Positions 34,843-42,979 of a stretch of DNA of 64,000 nucleotides are shown one piece after another. How positions within the stretch are numbered: the stretch's first letter is position 1; each line of letters starts with the position of its first letter. A model generated the notes under the pieces. It worked only from the letters and a program-made list of their open reading frames with translations, was not told the origin of the DNA and made no database searches. The position numbers and the translations under genes are program-made. This DNA is from Ruania alkalisoli. Lineage in GTDB: Bacteria; Actinomycetota; Actinomycetes; Actinomycetales; Beutenbergiaceae. The DNA is taken from positions 1,459,581-1,523,580 of the forward strand of contig NZ_CP063169.1 in assembly GCF_014960965.1 (NCBI RefSeq). The letters are read 5' to 3'.

Positions 34843-35109
34843 TCAGGAGCTGTGCTTCACGGTGCGGTAGATCGCGAGCACGATCAGTGAGCCGATGATC
34901 GCCGTGATCAGCGACCAGAACCAGTTGCCGGTCAGCGCGAGGCTGAACTCCCCGTGGAAGATCAGGTTGCCTAGCAGCCCTCCGACGAGTGCACCGATCA
35001 CACCGAGCACGATGGTGGCAAGAATTCCACCGCCCTGCTTGCCGGGCATGATGAGCTTTGCCAGCGCTCCGGCGATGAGCCCGATGATCACATAAAAGAC
35101 GATGGTCAT
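34843..35109 (-). CDS. GlsB/YeaQ/YmgE-family stress-response membrane protein
   Basis: An 88-residue 'transglycosylase-associated' family protein. Three helices with GLIAGALAKLIMPGKQGGG and GVIGALVGGLLGNLIF, the Gly-rich pattern typical of the family. Often induced by envelope or general stress; molecular function unknown. ATG is preceded by GGAGGA. Confidence 0.92.
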   Translation of the reverse strand: MTIVFYVIIGLIAGALAKLIMPGKQGGGILATIVLGVIGALVGGLLGNLIFHGEFSLALTGNWFWSLITAIIGSLIVLAIYRTVKHSS

Positions 35110-35216
35110 GGTGAAGTCCTCCGTGGACGTACAGCAGTGTCGTCCCGGCGGCTTGAGACGAACCGATCATGCCCGAACCGCGTCGCAGCGTCAATCGGTG
35201 TGACGTCGGCGGATCG

Positions 35217-35939
35217 TCAGGTCGACACCTGGTTCCGGTGCCCCGCGACGACCTGCCCGGCCACCGTCGCGAGCTTGGAGTTCAGCTGGTTGGAGGTGGT
35301 CCGCAGGATCTCGAACGCGGCGTCGTCTGAGATGCGGTGGTAGGCCATCAGCAGACCGATGGCCTTGCCGATCTCCCGGTTGGAGGCCAACCCTTCACGC
35401 AGGGTAATCACCTGATGGTGCTCGGCGGAGGCCTGGAGTGCGACGGATGTGAATGCCGCGAGGATGGCTGCCTGGTTCACGCCCTCGTCTGTGAAGCCGC
35501 CGGGTCGATCGCTGAAGAGGTTCAGAGCGGCGACCTTGCGGCCATGATGGGCGATACGGAAACCGAGCATGCCGCGGATCGGGGTTTCGGCCAGGAGGAG
35601 GCTGCGTAGTTCGGGCCATGGAGCGTCCGGGTCGTGGAGGTCGGGTGCGAGCTGTGGCACCTCCTCCTCGATCGCGTCCACGCAGGGCCCGGAGCCTGAG
35701 ACGCGTTCGTACCGGTCCACGGCAGCGGCGATCTCATCTGTCGCGGCGGGCGTCGTCCATTCCTCGCCGCGGCGCAGCATCAGGCTCGCGCGATCGCAGC
35801 CGGTGATCAACGTCGTGGCCGCATGGCAGACCACGGTGTAGGTCGTCTCATAGTCGTCACTGGCGTAGAGAAGGTCGCCGAGCTGCCGGAAGGTGCGAGC
35901 GGAGGCTGACTGGGCGTCGTCGTTCACCGTCGGAACCAT
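35217..35939 (-). CDS. GAF and ANTAR domain regulator
   Basis: A 240-residue protein: GAF sensor domain (about 15-165; GSGPCVDAIEE and MLGFRIAHHGRKVAALNLFS) and C-terminal ANTAR domain (about 175-235; NREIGKAIGLLMAYHRISDDAAFEILR). ANTAR domains bind paired hexaloop RNA hairpins and antiterminate transcription. The target RNA is not visible nearby. The ATG has a GAGGAG ribosome-binding site. No histidine kinase is adjacent; the GAF ligand is unknown. Confidence 0.92.
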   Translation of the reverse strand: MVPTVNDDAQSASARTFRQLGDLLYASDDYETTYTVVCHAATTLITGCDRASLMLRRGEEWTTPAATDEIAAAVDRYERVSGSGPCVDAIEEEVPQLAPDLHDPDAPWPELRSLLLAETPIRGMLGFRIAHHGRKVAALNLFSDRPGGFTDEGVNQAAILAAFTSVALQASAEHHQVITLREGLASNREIGKAIGLLMAYHRISDDAAFEILRTTSNQLNSKLATVAGQVVAGHRNQVST

Positions 35940-36071
35940 GGTGCTCCTCGTTCTCGTCTGACCGGCCGATCATCCGGCAACTCAGTATCACTCGTCCTGG
36001 CGCGCCGTGGCGCGGGAACGGCGCGGGAACCACTAGCGTCGTGGCCGGGGCACTGGACGACAGGAGGGGTG

Positions 36072-37040
36072 ATGTCTGACTGCGCGATCAGCACCGACGG
36101 GCTGCGCAAGAGTTATCGCGGCGTCCGGCGGCGCGTGGCCGTCGATGGGCTGGACCTGCGTGTTCCCGTGGGCGGGGTGCACGGGTTCCTGGGGCCGAAC
36201 GGGTCGGGGAAGACGACGACGATCCGAATGCTGCTGGGATTGATCCGCCCGGATGACGGGGAGATCCGGATCTTCGGTCACGAGGTCCCAGCCGCGCTGC
36301 CGGACGTGATCGCCCGGGTCGGCGCGATCGTGGAGTCGCCGAAGTTCTTCCCGAACTTCACCGGTCGGCAGAACCTGGAGCTGCTTGCCTCGGCGATCGG
36401 CACCAAGCGGCGTCGCGTCAGCAAGGTGCTGGCCGAGACCGGTCTCGCCGACCGCGCCGGTGACCGCTTCGCCACCTACTCCCTGGGCATGAAGCAGCGA
36501 CTCGCGATCGCGGCAACGCTGCTGAAGGAACCCGACCTGCTGATCTTCGACGAACCGACCAACGGCCTCGACCCTGCGGGGATCCACGAGATCCGCACCA
36601 CGATGCGCAGGCTCGCTGACGAGGGCCGGACGGTGCTGGTCAGCAGCCACATCCTGGCCGAGGTCGAGCAGATCGCCGACACGGTCTCCATCATCGGACG
36701 CGGGCGTCTGATCGCCTCTGGCTCGGTGGCCGAGATCATCGGCGACCGGGCGGAGTCCGTGCGTGTGGTCCTGCGTCCGGACGAAGGGGAAAGCGCCAAG
36801 GGCGTGCTCACCGCAGCAGGGTTGACGGTCCGGCTCGATCATGGGGACTTGCTCGTCGACGGTGCCACCGACCCGGCCGACGTCAACCGCCTGCTGGCCG
36901 AGCAGGGCTTGTACGCACGAGAGCTGGGAGGAGTGCGCGTGGGCCTTGAGTCCGTCTTCCTCGAACTCACCCACGACGCCGAGCTCGGCCGTACGCGCCG
37001 GCGAGATCGCCGCCATGGCACCGGGGATGAGGCCGCCTGA
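36072..37040 (+). CDS. ABC exporter ATP-binding protein
   Basis: A 322-residue ATPase of the bacitracin/drug-export type: GPNGSGKTTTIRMLLGLIRP Walker A, signature as TYSLGMKQRL, Walker B LLIFDEPTNGLDP, and a C-terminal extension of about 100 residues. An AGGAGG site precedes; the ATG at 36072 is slightly better spaced than GTG 36069. Its stop overlaps the start of the permease gene (ATGA), so they form one transporter. Confidence 0.92.
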   Translation: MSDCAISTDGLRKSYRGVRRRVAVDGLDLRVPVGGVHGFLGPNGSGKTTTIRMLLGLIRPDDGEIRIFGHEVPAALPDVIARVGAIVESPKFFPNFTGRQNLELLASAIGTKRRRVSKVLAETGLADRAGDRFATYSLGMKQRLAIAATLLKEPDLLIFDEPTNGLDPAGIHEIRTTMRRLADEGRTVLVSSHILAEVEQIADTVSIIGRGRLIASGSVAEIIGDRAESVRVVLRPDEGESAKGVLTAAGLTVRLDHGDLLVDGATDPADVNRLLAEQGLYARELGGVRVGLESVFLELTHDAELGRTRRRDRRHGTGDEAA

Positions 37041-38017
37041 TGCTGCTGCGTACTGAGTTGCGGCGCCTGCGGATCCGGCGCCTGGTGTGGTTGTTCGTGG
37101 TCGCCGGGATCCTCGGTTCCTTCTTCGTCCTGTTCACCACGTGGGTTTCCGCCCAGCCGATCACCGACGAGATGCGCGAGCAGGCCGAGATGGCCTACCA
37201 GGACCAGCTCGAGCGGTGGGAGGAGCACGGCGAGGAGGAGATCGAGCGCTGCGAGGAAGATCAGGCGCGGATGGCGGATGAGACGGGGGAGAATCCCGGT
37301 TTCGACTGCGCCGACATGATGCCGCAGCGCGAGCACTTCCTCCCGCACGAGCAGTCGCTCGCCGAGCACGTGGAGTGGCCGGGCCTGACCAGCGCAGTCA
37401 TGATCCTTGGCGTGGTCGGCCTCGCCATCGGTACGACGGCGGTCGCGGCCGAGTTCTCCAGCGGCGCGATGGCCACCCTGCTCACTTTTCAGCCGCGGCG
37501 GCTGCGCGTCTATGCCGCCAAGGTCGGCGCTGTCGCCCTCGCGACCGTGCCCCTGTCGCTGCTGTTGTGCACCATCCTCGGTGTCGGGATGTGGGCGGTC
37601 TTCGAGATCCGCGGGCTCGATGCAACCGTCAGTGATGCCTTGCTCTGGACGGCGGTCCGCGCCCTGGCTCTCCTGCCGGCGGCGGCGATTGTCGGCGCCG
37701 TGCTCGCGTTCCTGCTGCGGTCCACCGCGGTGGTGCTGGCCGTGGTCGCCGGGTTCGCGATCGCCTGGGAGGCGATCGGGGTGGGCATGGCTCAGACACT
37801 CGTGCCGTTCTCGATCCGCGCCAACCTCGTCGGCTGGCTGCAGTACGGCCATACCTACTTCGTGAATGCCTGTGAGTCTCAGCCGGACGGCAGCGTGTTC
37901 TGCGACAGCACCGAGCAGACAGTCTCCTTCGCCTGGAACGCCGGTTTCCTGGCCGTCGTCGGGGTGGTGCTCATCGCCGTCGGGGCGCTCGTGTTCCGCC
38001 GTCGCGATCTCTCCTGA
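37040..38017 (+). CDS. ABC exporter permease
   Basis: A 325-residue ABC-2-like permease with six helices. Between helix 1 and 2 lies an acidic extracellular loop of about 75 residues (QLERWEEHGEEEIERCEEDQ) containing two Cys, and a second small loop near 280 also has two Cys. Two-gene exporters of this kind often give antibiotic or bacteriocin immunity; substrate unknown. Confidence 0.85.
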   Translation: MLLRTELRRLRIRRLVWLFVVAGILGSFFVLFTTWVSAQPITDEMREQAEMAYQDQLERWEEHGEEEIERCEEDQARMADETGENPGFDCADMMPQREHFLPHEQSLAEHVEWPGLTSAVMILGVVGLAIGTTAVAAEFSSGAMATLLTFQPRRLRVYAAKVGAVALATVPLSLLLCTILGVGMWAVFEIRGLDATVSDALLWTAVRALALLPAAAIVGAVLAFLLRSTAVVLAVVAGFAIAWEAIGVGMAQTLVPFSIRANLVGWLQYGHTYFVNACESQPDGSVFCDSTEQTVSFAWNAGFLAVVGVVLIAVGALVFRRRDLS

Positions 38018-38034
38018 CGGGTTCCCACTCGGTC

Positions 38035-38085
38035 AACGCTGAGTTGCTCGGCGTTTCGGCGCCGGATGCCGAGCAGCTCAGCGTT
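38035..38085. repeat. Hairpin repeat, copy 1
   Basis: Arms AACGCTGAGTTGCTCGGC (38035-38052) and GCCGAGCAGCTCAGCGTT (38068-38085) pair over 18 bases with one T/C difference, around a 15-base loop. A second copy with near-identical arms is at 38969-39019. It lies between the exporter stop and the stop of the next, converging gene and could act as a terminator. Confidence 0.85.
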
Positions 38086-38105
38086 CGCCGATGCGGTGTG
38101 GTGAG

Positions 38106-38876
38106 TCAGCGGAAGCGCTGCACCGCCAGCGGTGCCGCCGCGGCGATCTCGCGCACCGCCGGGTGTTCCGCACGGGCGAGCACCTCACCGATCGCGCCGC
38201 TGGCGACGAACTGCCCGTCGGCGAGGAAGTGCACTGACGGGCACATCCGCTCCACGAGCTCCAGGTCGTGGGTGATGATCACTGCCGCGGTTCCGAGCTG
38301 CTCCAAGAGCGCACCGATCCGGCGGGCCATGTCCCCGCGTGACTGTGGATCCACGGCCGTGAAGGGTTCGTCCAGCACTAGGATCTCCGGCCGGGTGGCG
38401 AGAGCGGTCGCCAGCGCCACTCGCTGGCGTTCGCCGCCGGAGAGGGTGAGCATCACGCGGGAGGCGAAGTGCTCAGGCAGCGCGACGGCGTCCAGCAGCT
38501 CTGCGGTGGACGTCGCGTGTGTGCGCCCCGCCTTGCGGGCCTCCTTCACGGCTGTCTTGAGGTTGCCCGCCACCGTCAGCCGGGGGTCGGTGATCGTCAA
38601 TGAGTCCTGCGACTGGAACCGGACCGCCGCGGTGAAGTCTTTCTTGTTCTTGCGAGGCAGGCGGCTCACCGTGCGTCCCTCGTAGGTCACCTGACCTCGC
38701 GTGGGTCGCATGCTCCCGCGCAGCAGCCGCGCGAGCGTGGTCTTGCCGACGCCCGAGGGTCCGATGATCCCCAACGGCGCATCACCAGCGGTGATCGTGA
38801 GGTCGATACCGCGGATGACCTCGTTGCCGGGGTAGCCACCCCAGAGGTCGTGGGCCTGGAGGACCGAACCGGCCAT
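38106..38876 (-). CDS. Orphan ABC transporter ATP-binding protein
   Basis: A 256-residue ATPase of the nickel/peptide (DppF/NikE-like) type: GPSGVGKTTLARLLRG, SLTITDPRLTV at the Q-loop, LSGGERQRVALA, ILVLDEPFTAVDP. No permease or binding-protein gene is adjacent, so its partners are elsewhere or it has been moved. The ATG has an AAGGAG site. The gene is flanked on both sides by copies of the same hairpin repeat. Confidence 0.85.
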   Translation of the reverse strand: MAGSVLQAHDLWGGYPGNEVIRGIDLTITAGDAPLGIIGPSGVGKTTLARLLRGSMRPTRGQVTYEGRTVSRLPRKNKKDFTAAVRFQSQDSLTITDPRLTVAGNLKTAVKEARKAGRTHATSTAELLDAVALPEHFASRVMLTLSGGERQRVALATALATRPEILVLDEPFTAVDPQSRGDMARRIGALLEQLGTAAVIITHDLELVERMCPSVHFLADGQFVASGAIGEVLARAEHPAVREIAAAAPLAVQRFR

Positions 38877-38968
38877 GCGCGCTGTGCTCCTTCATGAGTG
38901 GGCAGGGGACTGCCTGCATGCTATCCGCCGTACATTGATGCCCCGGCCTCGCGCCATCCCACGCGGCG

Positions 38969-39019
38969 AACGCTGAGTTGCTCGGCATCTGGCGAGCAAA
39001 CGCCGAACAGCTCAGCGTT
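38969..39019. repeat. Hairpin repeat, copy 2
   Basis: Arms AACGCTGAGTTGCTCGGC (38969-38986) and GCCGAACAGCTCAGCGTT (39002-39019), again with a 15-base loop of different sequence; GCG/CGC extends the stem by 3. The left arm is identical to copy 1. The right arm runs into the stop codon (39012-39014) of the acyl-CoA-dehydrogenase-like gene. Confidence 0.85.
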
Positions 39020-40199
39020 CGCAGGGACGGGGCGTGGGGCCGAGGAGCGCTGTCGCCATCGCGGAGTGCGCCGAATCTTCACTGCTGGGGTGGAACATGC
39101 CGGCCAGCACGTCCCGGTATAGCCGACCCAGTTCGCTCCCGGTCCGGTAGGACGATCCGCCGGCCACCTGGACCGATGCCGTCACCACCTCCCGGGCCAC
39201 CTCGCTGGCCCGCCACTTCAGCGCCGACAGCCGCGGGAACCAGAGATCGCCGTGGTCCACACTCTCGTCCACGTCCCGTGCCAGCGCCTCGATCTGCTGG
39301 GCCACGCCGTCCAGAGCGATGCCTGCCGAGGCGATACGGCGCCGCACGTCCGGATCGTGAGCCAGCGGTGCGCCGTCGTTCTTGCGGGAGGTCCGGGCCC
39401 GCGCGGCCTCGACAGCCAAGGAGAGTGCGCGCTCGGCGATCCCGGTATAGACGGCGGCCAGCAAGATCTCGAAGCAGGCAAAGATGCCGAAGATCAACGG
39501 GTCCGTGCTCGGCCCCGGATCGATCCGGCGGATCACTCGCTCCGCCGGGGCGTACCCGCCGCGCAGCAGCGTGGTCTGCGACTGCGAGGCCCGCTGGCCG
39601 AGGGTGTCCCAGTCGTCCAGGATCTCCACCCGACCGGCACCCACTTCGTCCCGGTCGAGAAAGGCGAACACCGACTTCGGAGCATCGGGGCTCGTGGTGT
39701 CCGTGCCGAAGACGCCCAGGCGTGTCCACGCGGGGGAGAGCGAGGTGAAGATCTTGGTGCCGGTGAAGCGGTAGCCGCCCGCGCTCTCAGTGCTGTCGGG
39801 CTCAGCCTGAGTCGTCGAGCCGAAGAGCATCAGGTCGTTGCCCGGTTCGGAGATCCCGAACGCGAAGATCTCCCCGGCGGCCGCTTCCGTCAGGACCTGG
39901 TCGGCGAAGGTCTCGCCGCGCGCGCGTACGACGTTCGCCACGCCGACCCACACCTGATGCATGTTGACCGCGAGTGCTGTGGCCGGCGCGGCTCCTGCGA
40001 GCGCCTGCTGGGAGCGGGTCAACTCGGCCAGGCTCAGACCGCCGCCGCCCCAGGTGGCGGGCACATGTGCTCGCAGATAGCCGGCCTGCACCAGATCGGC
40101 GAGGTCGTCGGTGAAGAAGGTGTTCTCACGGTCGTAGCGCGCGGCGCGGGATCGGATCGCCTCGAGGAGGCCGGGATCGAAGAACTGGTCGTCGCTCAC
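39012..40199 (-). CDS. Acyl-CoA dehydrogenase family flavoprotein
   Basis: A 395-residue protein with the acyl-CoA dehydrogenase fold: N-terminal helical domain, FAFGISEPGNDLMLFG flavin/substrate segment, YRFTGTKIFTSLSPAWTRLG beta domain and C-terminal helices (GGSSYRTGSELGRLYRDVLAG). The usual catalytic Glu region is not clearly recognisable, so it may belong to the DszC/monooxygenase-like side of the family. GTG 40199 is chosen over ATG 40226 because reverse-strand TACGCT (complement of 40206-40211) lies 6 bases upstream. Confidence 0.85.
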   Translation of the reverse strand: MSDDQFFDPGLLEAIRSRAARYDRENTFFTDDLADLVQAGYLRAHVPATWGGGGLSLAELTRSQQALAGAAPATALAVNMHQVWVGVANVVRARGETFADQVLTEAAAGEIFAFGISEPGNDLMLFGSTTQAEPDSTESAGGYRFTGTKIFTSLSPAWTRLGVFGTDTTSPDAPKSVFAFLDRDEVGAGRVEILDDWDTLGQRASQSQTTLLRGGYAPAERVIRRIDPGPSTDPLIFGIFACFEILLAAVYTGIAERALSLAVEAARARTSRKNDGAPLAHDPDVRRRIASAGIALDGVAQQIEALARDVDESVDHGDLWFPRLSALKWRASEVAREVVTASVQVAGGSSYRTGSELGRLYRDVLAGMFHPSSEDSAHSAMATALLGPTPRPCER

Positions 40200-40323
40200 C
40201 TGCCCAGCGTAGGCGCGGATACGCATGATCTACCGATGTGGCGGCAGCGGTGTCGTCCCTAGCGTCCGGAGGGCACTGCCTTCTGGGCCACGACGCGCCC
40301 AGGTTCGGATTCGAGAGGACACC

Positions 40324-42969
40324 ATGCAACAGACACCACGGGCGCGCTGGCGAACGGCGCTCGCCGCAGTCACGACGGCGGCGCTCACCGGAGCGGGAAT
40401 GGTCGCCGTGGCGGCACCCGCCCAGGCCGCGCCGACCACGCTCACGTTCGATGATCCGAGCGGTACGGCCTGGACTGTGCCCGCCGGGGTGAGTTCGATC
40501 GAGGTGATCGTGGTCGGCGCTGCTGGCGGTGGGGGCGAGACACTCAACATTCCCGGCACCGGGATCCCGCTCTCCGGCGATGGTTCCGGCGGTGCCGGCG
40601 CCGTGATCACCGGAACGATGGGCGTGAGTGCCGGGCAGACCCTGACGTTCTATGGATCCACGATGGGCGGTCCGGTGGGCACCAGGCACGAGCCCGGCGG
40701 TGGAGGTGACGGATTCGTGCGCGGTGGCCAAGGAAACACCGGATCTCTCTTGGGCAAGGCCGGCGGTGGTGGCGGCGGTGCGAGCGCGATCGTCAGCGGC
40801 GTAGCCCCGCTTGTCGTGGCCGGTGGCGGCGGCGGTGGTGGCGGACGTGGCGCGGGATTTGCGAACTGCCATGGCGGCCACGGGGGGCACAGCGGAGAGG
40901 ACGGCCAAGGCGGGTACGGGATCTGCAGTGGAGCGGGAGCTGGAGGCGCGGGCGCCAGTCCATTCCTGTATCAGCAGCCCGGTGGCCCGGGCAGCGACGC
41001 CGGCAACAGCTCCAGCGGCGGTGGAGGTGGCGGCGGTGGCGGTGGCTACGCGTTCAGCGGGAGCGGTGGCCGCGGCAGCAGCGTGGGCGGCGCTGGCGGT
41101 GGAGGTGGAGGTGGCGGCGGCTCGTTCGCGACTGTCGACGCCCTCTCCACCGAGCTCGATGATCAACTCCGGGACGGGTTCGTCCAGATCACCTTCGATC
41201 CCACATTCGCCACCAGCACGACCGTGACGGCAGAGCCTGCTTCAGGTCTGGTCACCGGACAGGAGACAGATGTGCGGGTCGAGGTTGCGAACCTGGACAC
41301 CTCGGAAGTCCCGGCTGGCGCGGTGACTCTCACCGATGGTGACTCCTCGTTCGGACATGCACACCTCGACGGCGGTGAAGCCGTCTTCCGGGGAGTCCAG
41401 CTGCCAGTCGGCACCACCACACTCAGTGCGGAGTACCGGCCGGACAATGAGAAGTTCTCGGGATCGGCTGGAACACTGGACATCACGGTCGATCCTGGGC
41501 AGACCACTACCACCCTCCAGATCGACCCGGAGGATGCTGTGCACGGGCAGGATGTGAACCTCCGCGCCCTCGTCGCGCCTGTCTCCCCGGCGTCGGGAAC
41601 AGTCGCCGGGGAGGTCTCCTTCGAACTGGATGACGGCCCGCTCGGCACGGCATCTGTGAGTGACGGCATCGCGGAACTGGACATCCCGGCGGACTTCATC
41701 GGAACCGGCCGGATCACCGCCTCTTACGAGGGGTCTGCGTCCTTCCGGTCCTCCGCCTCCAGCGGTGTCACCCTTGCCGTGGACAGGGCAGTCTCGACCC
41801 TGAGCCTCGACCTGCTCCCGGCAGATCTCATCGTCGGCGAGACGTCCTCGGCGGTCGCGATGGTTGGCACAGCTCAGCCCGGCGCCGCCAGCACCGAGGG
41901 CACCGTGCAGTTCTTTGTCGAAGGCCAGCCGTGGGGCGAGCCGGTCGACGTCGACGATGATCGGGCGACCACGCCCCTCGATGCACTGACGGTCGCAGCC
42001 GGTGATCACGAAATCAGTGCGATCTACAGTGGCAATGGCGAGCGCACCGCGGCCGAGAGCGAGCCGGAGGTGCTCTCGGTGGCGCCCGCCGACGCGCATG
42101 TCACCCTCGAGGTCGCCCCTGACAGGCCGGTGTACTACGGCGACGTGGTGACTCTGGATGCGTCGATTGTGCTCATCGAGCCGGCCATGACCGCTGTGGG
42201 GGGTGCGATCGCGTTCTTCGCCGGAGACGAGCTGCTCGGCACGGCACCAGTCACCGAGGACGATCCGGGCACGGACGGCAGCGGGGGCGGAGCGGATGGA
42301 CAGACCCCAACCGAGGCCGCGTCTGTCTGGGAGCCACGCAGCGCAGCGGCGCAGCTGGTACTGGACGGCCTTTCTGTGGGCGTGCATGAACTGCACGCCC
42401 AGTACCTGGGAACCGACTCGGTGAACCCCGCCCGATCTGAACCGGTGGGCCTGGAGGTGCTCAGCACACCCGTGCTGGTGACAGTGGCGACCTCACCGGA
42501 GCAGTCCGAGGAGGGCACGGAGGTCACGATCAGTGCCATCGTCGAACCCGACACCGACAGCGCGCACGTGCCCACCGGGCGGGTGCAACTGATTCTCGAC
42601 GGAACCGCGTGGGGAGAGCCTCTGGATCTCATCGACGGCGGCGCCTCGACCCTGACGTCGGTGCTCCCCGTCGGTCAGACGCAGGTGCAGGCGCGCTACC
42701 TCGGTGACGACGGACACGAGGTGGGCACCTCACCTGAGGTTCCCCACACGGTCACCGCGGCGCAGATCGAGGACGCCGACAGCGATTCTGATGGGACCGC
42801 TGGCTCTAGCGGCAGTGACGGTTCTGACGCGACGGACGGCGCGCATGGCACCGGAACCGATCTCGCGAGCACCGGTGCGAGTATCGGTGCGGCGGCACTG
42901 CTCGCGCTCCTGCTGCTTGCCGCCGGGGTCGTTGTGACGACCACCCGGCGCACGGCTCGGTGTCGATGA
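40324..42969 (+). CDS. Cell-wall-anchored Gly-rich, Ig-like repeat surface protein
   Basis: An 881-residue exported protein. Signal peptide ends APAQAAP (about 36). Residues about 60-290 form a glycine-rich domain with poly-Gly runs. Four or five Ig-like 3 repeats follow (about 300-835), each with a TVxxxV...G-V-F-x-DG...T-x-YxG pattern. A Ser/Asp/Gly linker leads to LASTG, a hydrophobic helix (AALLALLLLAAGVVV) and an Arg-rich tail. LAxTG is the signal of class E sortases. No sortase gene is in the window. Probably an adhesin or surface-structure protein. ATG has a GAGAGG site. Confidence 0.88.
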   Translation: MQQTPRARWRTALAAVTTAALTGAGMVAVAAPAQAAPTTLTFDDPSGTAWTVPAGVSSIEVIVVGAAGGGGETLNIPGTGIPLSGDGSGGAGAVITGTMGVSAGQTLTFYGSTMGGPVGTRHEPGGGGDGFVRGGQGNTGSLLGKAGGGGGGASAIVSGVAPLVVAGGGGGGGGRGAGFANCHGGHGGHSGEDGQGGYGICSGAGAGGAGASPFLYQQPGGPGSDAGNSSSGGGGGGGGGGYAFSGSGGRGSSVGGAGGGGGGGGGSFATVDALSTELDDQLRDGFVQITFDPTFATSTTVTAEPASGLVTGQETDVRVEVANLDTSEVPAGAVTLTDGDSSFGHAHLDGGEAVFRGVQLPVGTTTLSAEYRPDNEKFSGSAGTLDITVDPGQTTTTLQIDPEDAVHGQDVNLRALVAPVSPASGTVAGEVSFELDDGPLGTASVSDGIAELDIPADFIGTGRITASYEGSASFRSSASSGVTLAVDRAVSTLSLDLLPADLIVGETSSAVAMVGTAQPGAASTEGTVQFFVEGQPWGEPVDVDDDRATTPLDALTVAAGDHEISAIYSGNGERTAAESEPEVLSVAPADAHVTLEVAPDRPVYYGDVVTLDASIVLIEPAMTAVGGAIAFFAGDELLGTAPVTEDDPGTDGSGGGADGQTPTEAASVWEPRSAAAQLVLDGLSVGVHELHAQYLGTDSVNPARSEPVGLEVLSTPVLVTVATSPEQSEEGTEVTISAIVEPDTDSAHVPTGRVQLILDGTAWGEPLDLIDGGASTLTSVLPVGQTQVQARYLGDDGHEVGTSPEVPHTVTAAQIEDADSDSDGTAGSSGSDGSDATDGAHGTGTDLASTGASIGAAALLALLLLAAGVVVTTTRRTARCR

Positions 42970-42979
42970 TCGGCTGATC

